64,000 nucleotides of DNA. Source: Terriglobia bacterium (lineage in GTDB: Bacteria; Acidobacteriota; UBA6911). Location of the stretch: assembly GCA_020072565.1 (NCBI GenBank), contig JAIQGI010000018.1:1-64000 (forward strand), in the 5' to 3' direction. A program made the translations under genes and the position numbers. Below the pieces are notes generated by a model. It did not search any database. It worked only from the letters and a program-made list of their open reading frames with translations, and was not told the DNA's origin. Positions within the stretch are counted from its first letter, which is position 1. Every line of letters starts with the position of its first letter. This document shows, piece by piece, positions 60,277 through 64,000 of this stretch.

Positions 60277-62607
60277 CTACTTCTGCGGCGCCATCAGCAG
60301 TTCCGGATGCATGACGAGGTTCTCGATGAAGAACTCCATCATGTGCTGGGTGTTCACGCCGCTGTGACCTTGGTCCGGACCCACTTGCACTTCGAAGCTC
60401 TTTCCGGCCTGCTGCAGGGCGCGGATGAGCTGCATCGAGTTAGTCGGGTGCACGTTGTTGTCTGCCGTTCCGTAATAGAGCAGCAGCCGTCCCCGCAGGT
60501 CCTTCGCGAAATTCATGGCGTTGCCCGCCTCGTAGCCCTGCTTGTTCTCCTGCGGGATCCACATGTACCGCTCGGTATAGATCGAGTCATAGTTGTACCA
60601 TGACGTGGGTGGCGATGAAGCCGAGGCGGCCGTGAAAACGTCCGGGTGCCGCAGGATCTCCAAGGCCGCGGTGTAGCCGCCATAGGACGTGCCGTAGATG
60701 CCGACGCGCGTCTTATCGAAGTACGGCCGGCTCCAGAGCGCCTTAATGCCCTCGGCCATGTCGTCCATCTCGGTGACGCCCAGTTTCAGGTAGATGGAAT
60801 CCAGCGTCCGTTTGCCCATCCCCGGCGCGGCGCGCGACGACAGGTTGACAATCAGGAATCCATACTCCGCCGTCGCGTTCGGCCTGACGAAGTTTTCGCT
60901 CGGTACATTGCTGCCCGAGTCCGGGCCGCCGTACACCGGCACGAGCGTCGGATATTTCTTGCCCGGATCGAAGTTGGACGGGAACGAGATCATCCCGTAC
61001 AGCGTCGTCTTGCCGTCGGCCGCGTTGTAGGTGAACATCTCCGCCTTCTTGAGGCCCAGCTGGTCGAACTTGGACAGGTCGGGCTTGGCCACCTGCGCCA
61101 GAATCTTCCCGCCGGCGTCGAGCAGCTGCGTCGCCGGGGGCTGATCGTGGGTCTGGTAGACGTCGACGACAAAATTGTTGTCCGCGGAGATGCCGCAGCC
61201 GCCGCCTCCTCCTCCGGGCCCGCCCGGTGCGCCGCCGCCGCGGCCTCGTCCTGCGCCCTGGTTGCAGTTGCCGATGCTGTGGTTAAACTGGGGATCTGTC
61301 AACCGGACGTCGCCCCTGCCGTCGAGGCCGACGCGGTGGAGCTGCATCTTCATAGGGTTGTCGCCGTCGCGCGCCAGGTAGAACATGACGTTGGCCGCCT
61401 CGTCGACCTTGACGATATTGCCGGCCTCGAAACCGGTGTGGTTAGTCAGAGTCGCCAGCAGTTTGCCGCTGAGATCGTACAGGTAATAGTTGCGCCAGCC
61501 GTAGCGTTCCGAAGCCCAGATGAAGCGGCGGTTATCCTTTAAGTACTGCATGGTCGGTGTGTTCTCGGTCCATCCCGTCGGCCACTCCTCGCGCACGATC
61601 ACCCGGCAGGAGCCGGTGGACGGATTGCAGGCGATGAACTCCATGATCTGCTGCCGCCGGTTGGTGCGGTTCATGAACAGCTCGGTGCCGTCGGGAGACC
61701 AACGCACGTTATATGCGTAGTGGCCGATCGAGTCATCCGTGAAAGGCCTGCCGTTGCGGACGTCGATTTTGGTGACCTGGCCGGCCGCGGTATCGTAGAC
61801 CAGGATGTCGGCAATCGGATTGGGTGCGCCCGGTTTCGGATAGGCCTCGACGTCCATCGTGTCCTGCACGGCCGTCTGGTTCATCTGCAGGTAGAAGTCC
61901 TTCACCTGGCTTTCATCGAACCGATAGAATCCCACCTTCTTGCTGTCGGGAGCCCACCAGATGGCCGTCGTCTGTCCCAACTCCTCGCCGTATACCCAGC
62001 TTCCGGTGCCGTACTTGATGCGTTCCTTTTCGCTGCCATCGGTGGTCACTGCCTTCTCCCCGGTGCCGTCGAAATTGGCGACCCACATGTTGCGGTTGCG
62101 GTAGAATGCCTTTAGCTTGCCGTCCGGCGAGACCACGCAGAAAGCCTGGCGACCGCGCGCCGCCGCCATCGAGGGACATCCCTCGACTGGAGTCAATGGC
62201 ATCTCCGACTGCGCCTGCTGCATGCCGCCGCCGCGTGCCGGCGGTGTCTGGCCTTGGGTTTGCTGACCCTGCCCTGCCGGCGGCGCGCCCCTTCCGCCCC
62301 GCCCGGCTCCGCCGCCTGCCGCCGGCGCCGGAGCATCTCCCGTTTCCGTAGCCTTCATGGTTGCGAGATCAAACTGGTATGCCTTGCCGGCGTGCGTGTA
62401 GGTGAACGCTTTGCCGTCGTTCGTCCAGGTCACACTAACGTCACCCGACACGATGGCTGCGCCGATAAGGGGCTGCATTTTGGTGTACTGGTCGTACCCG
62501 GGCATGCCGCGAAGTCGATCCTGCGCCAGGCCGAAGGTGACGGCGGCGAGTAGGGCGATGGCGATGAGGATGCCTGCGATGCGGGCGCTGGGTCTACGAT
62601 CTTTCAT
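60277..62607 (-). CDS. Exported S9-family serine peptidase (dipeptidyl-peptidase IV-like)
   Basis: A 776-residue peptidase with a signal peptide (IAGILIAIALLAAVTFGLA), an N-terminal beta-propeller and a C-terminal alpha/beta hydrolase. The catalytic serine is in GIYGTSYGGYTAAL (about residue 640), the Asp in YYGTADNNVHPTNSM and the His in PDQGHSGVN. Landmarks YGMISFPSNFDPGKKYP and VPVYGGPDSG precede them. The protein carries two Gly/Arg-rich inserts, residues about 95-135 and 445-475, within the propeller. GAGGAGAC precedes ATG 62607. It cleaves dipeptides from peptides with penultimate proline or alanine outside the inner membrane, adding to the local peptide-degrading set. Confidence 0.9.
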   Translation of the reverse strand: MKDRRPSARIAGILIAIALLAAVTFGLAQDRLRGMPGYDQYTKMQPLIGAAIVSGDVSVTWTNDGKAFTYTHAGKAYQFDLATMKATETGDAPAPAAGGGAGRGGRGAPPAGQGQQTQGQTPPARGGGMQQAQSEMPLTPVEGCPSMAAARGRQAFCVVSPDGKLKAFYRNRNMWVANFDGTGEKAVTTDGSEKERIKYGTGSWVYGEELGQTTAIWWAPDSKKVGFYRFDESQVKDFYLQMNQTAVQDTMDVEAYPKPGAPNPIADILVYDTAAGQVTKIDVRNGRPFTDDSIGHYAYNVRWSPDGTELFMNRTNRRQQIMEFIACNPSTGSCRVIVREEWPTGWTENTPTMQYLKDNRRFIWASERYGWRNYYLYDLSGKLLATLTNHTGFEAGNIVKVDEAANVMFYLARDGDNPMKMQLHRVGLDGRGDVRLTDPQFNHSIGNCNQGAGRGRGGGAPGGPGGGGGGCGISADNNFVVDVYQTHDQPPATQLLDAGGKILAQVAKPDLSKFDQLGLKKAEMFTYNAADGKTTLYGMISFPSNFDPGKKYPTLVPVYGGPDSGSNVPSENFVRPNATAEYGFLIVNLSSRAAPGMGKRTLDSIYLKLGVTEMDDMAEGIKALWSRPYFDKTRVGIYGTSYGGYTAALEILRHPDVFTAASASSPPTSWYNYDSIYTERYMWIPQENKQGYEAGNAMNFAKDLRGRLLLYYGTADNNVHPTNSMQLIRALQQAGKSFEVQVGPDQGHSGVNTQHMMEFFIENLVMHPELLMAPQK

Positions 62608-62685
62608 TACGGTCTCCTCTCAGGGCAGTTAAGATCGGGTAGTATATCATCGATAGGCAAACGCCCGGCCCACATTCCCTGAATC

Positions 62686-63372
62686 TCAGTCGATCCTGTA
62701 TTCGCTGCCGGGTTTGACCAGGGCGGCCCTGCGGCCGGCGGCCTCGACCTTGCGTACAAACTCCTGCGGGTCGGCCTTGATTACATCGAAGGTGCCGTAG
62801 TGCATCGGTATGTTAATCCTGGCCTTGAGAAAGGCGGTGGCGCGCACGGCGTCGTCAATGCCCATCGTAAAGTTGTCGCCGATGGGCAGAAGAGCGGCGT
62901 CGAGCGGACCCCACGCATCCCCGATCAGCTGCATGTCCAGGAAGAGCCCCGTGTCTCCCGCGTGATAGACCTTCTTCCCCCCCATGGTCAGCACCACGCC
63001 GGCCGGGTTGCCGAGCGCTTCGCCGTTGGGACCGGTAGAGCCGTGGTGCGCGATCGTCAGTTTGACATGCCCGAACGGGAACTGGTGGCCGCCTCCGATA
63101 TGAAGTGGGTGTCCCTGGCAGCCCAGGTTTCCGAGGTAGTTGACAATCTCGTAATTCGACACGATCAGCGCTCCGCTGCACTTGGTGATCGCCACAGCGT
63201 CCCCGATGTGATCCCCGTGACCGTGAGTCACGATGATGGCGTCCAGTTTTGTGAAGGCATCGGCCTTTACGTCGGCAAGCGGATTGCCGCTCAAGAACGG
63301 GTCGATCAGCACGCGATGGCTCCCATCGTCGAACTCCCAGCAATCATGCCCGTGATAGCGCAACGTCAACAT
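62686..63372 (-). CDS. UPF0173-type metallo-beta-lactamase-fold hydrolase
   Basis: A 228-residue metal-dependent hydrolase matching the UPF0173 family. The metal motif is ILVTHGHGDHIGDAV-like (here VTHGHGDHIGDA); other motifs are RYHGHDCWEF, LIDPFLSGNP, VYHAGDTGLFLDM and the C-terminal IPMHYGTFDVI. The function is not proven for the family. AAGGAGG precedes ATG 63372. It lies 78 bases upstream of the S9 peptidase on the same strand. Confidence 0.88.
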   Translation of the reverse strand: MLTLRYHGHDCWEFDDGSHRVLIDPFLSGNPLADVKADAFTKLDAIIVTHGHGDHIGDAVAITKCSGALIVSNYEIVNYLGNLGCQGHPLHIGGGHQFPFGHVKLTIAHHGSTGPNGEALGNPAGVVLTMGGKKVYHAGDTGLFLDMQLIGDAWGPLDAALLPIGDNFTMGIDDAVRATAFLKARINIPMHYGTFDVIKADPQEFVRKVEAAGRRAALVKPGSEYRID

Positions 63373-63764
63373 ATTCGATTCCTCCTTGGGCCGATTATAG
63401 TCCAGGAGCCGGCCGGGGAAACTGCCAAATCAAACCCTCCATTCGACCAGATTCTACAGGAAACGGCTCCGCGCATCAGTACAGGTCGGCGTGTCGGACT
63501 GGGCGCGTGTTTCCCGGAACTGAACCAGCAAATGCAATCCGACCGGGCGCTCGGGGAGAGCCGGCATGATGCCGCCCGGGCGCGGCGTTCAAAGCGGCAT
63601 CGTGCCGTCGCCCTCTAAGTCTCCCGTTTTCGCTTGCCTTTCCGATGCGCTCCGAGATAAATAGTTGCTCACACTACCGACGGGCCGTGGCGGTGCGTTT
63701 CCTCATCTGACGCACTGCAGGCGAATCATTGTCATCCAGGTTCCGGGAAGGAGACACAGTTATC
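63373..63764. other. Non-coding stretch between divergent genes
   Basis: About 390 bases between the UPF0173 gene and the M14 gene. Frames here lack start signals and recognisable domains. No clear repeat or hairpin. AAGGAG at 63748-63753 is the ribosome binding site of the next gene. Confidence 0.4.
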
Positions 63765-64000
63765 ATGAGCACGAGAAGGAATGGACTGGCGCTGGTCTTG
63801 ATACTGGCTTTGTCACTGGCGGCTACGAGCAGCCTCTTCGCCCAGGCCGCGATTTCGCCGCCCAAATTCGGCCAATACACCGCCGGCGATGATTATTTTC
63901 TAGGAAACTATACCCAGCTTGTCGAGTACTGGGGCAAGCTCGCGAAGGAATCCGACCGGATGAAAGTGGTCGAGATCGGCAAGACTTCCGAGGGCAGGAC
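63765..64000 (+). CDS. M14-type zinc carboxypeptidase, 5' part only
   Basis: The visible 78 codons encode a signal peptide (LALVLILALSLAATSSLFAQ) and the beginning of an M14-like domain: FGQYTAGDDYFLGNYTQLVE, WGKLAKESDRMKVVEIGKTSEGR. This beginning is typical for acidobacterial secreted carboxypeptidases of M14. The zinc ligand HxxE lies beyond the window. GGAAGGAG precedes ATG 63765. Truncated by the window edge. Confidence 0.75.
   Translation, partial: MSTRRNGLALVLILALSLAATSSLFAQAAISPPKFGQYTAGDDYFLGNYTQLVEYWGKLAKESDRMKVVEIGKTSEGR

Overview
The window looks like a high-GC chromosomal segment of an Acidobacteriota-type bacterium. This is inferred from gene content; no rRNA is present. The supporting content is many secreted peptidases, twin-arginine-exported Gfo/Idh/MocA oxidoreductases, HEAT/DUF1080 proteins, a very large VPS10/BNR-repeat protein, MacB-like exporters and Gly/Arg-rich low-complexity inserts in exported proteins. 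Intergenic DNA carries several families of dispersed palindromic repeats. I saw no CRISPR array, phage block or plasmid origin.

Layout. 1-6.9 kb is a patchwork: an IS transposase tail, a dimethylargininase, a thioredoxin-like remnant, an isochorismatase-family hydrolase, an adenosine deaminase, a ThuA-like protein whose signal peptide is cut off by an in-frame amber codon, YdeI, NUDIX, a hypothetical fusion and a tyrosine-recombinase remnant. 6.9-20 kb is a sugar-oriented block: a GT-C membrane protein with a discoidin partner, a sugar isomerase/epimerase, three Gfo/Idh/MocA oxidoreductases (two with twin-arginine leaders), an exported HEAT protein and a 1,138-residue HEAT-DUF1080-DUF1080 protein. 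This set fits exported 3-keto-glycoside chemistry. 20-29 kb is proteolytic: an M16 pair (one active, one lacking the zinc motif), an M20 peptidase, a secreted hypothetical and the VPS10-like protein. 29.4-33.9 kb is a complete MacB-type export operon (two permeases, adaptor, ATPase).

34-47.5 kb is a nitrogen/methyl-group region: an MFS carrier, an APC amino-acid permease, a corrinoid protein with a non-pyrrolysine MttB-family methyltransferase, a tandem-domain Lrp/AsnC regulator, and divergently from it a fused Fe-S/FAD oxidoreductase, a DadA-like amine oxidase, a RidA imine deaminase and a broken PntA. Together these suggest demethylation and oxidation of an N-methylated amino or imino acid (inference). 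48-51 kb holds two adjacent radical SAM genes in visibly more AT-rich DNA. 51.1-53.2 kb holds tRNA-Gln(CUG) beside glnS. 53.5-64 kb holds a GH31 glycosidase, a Gly-rich envelope protein, Tag DNA glycosylase, a glutaminase-like DUF4965 protein, an S9 peptidase, a UPF0173 hydrolase and the start of an M14 carboxypeptidase.

Most starts were chosen from visible Shine-Dalgarno sequences. Functions rest on motif recognition by eye; no database search was possible.
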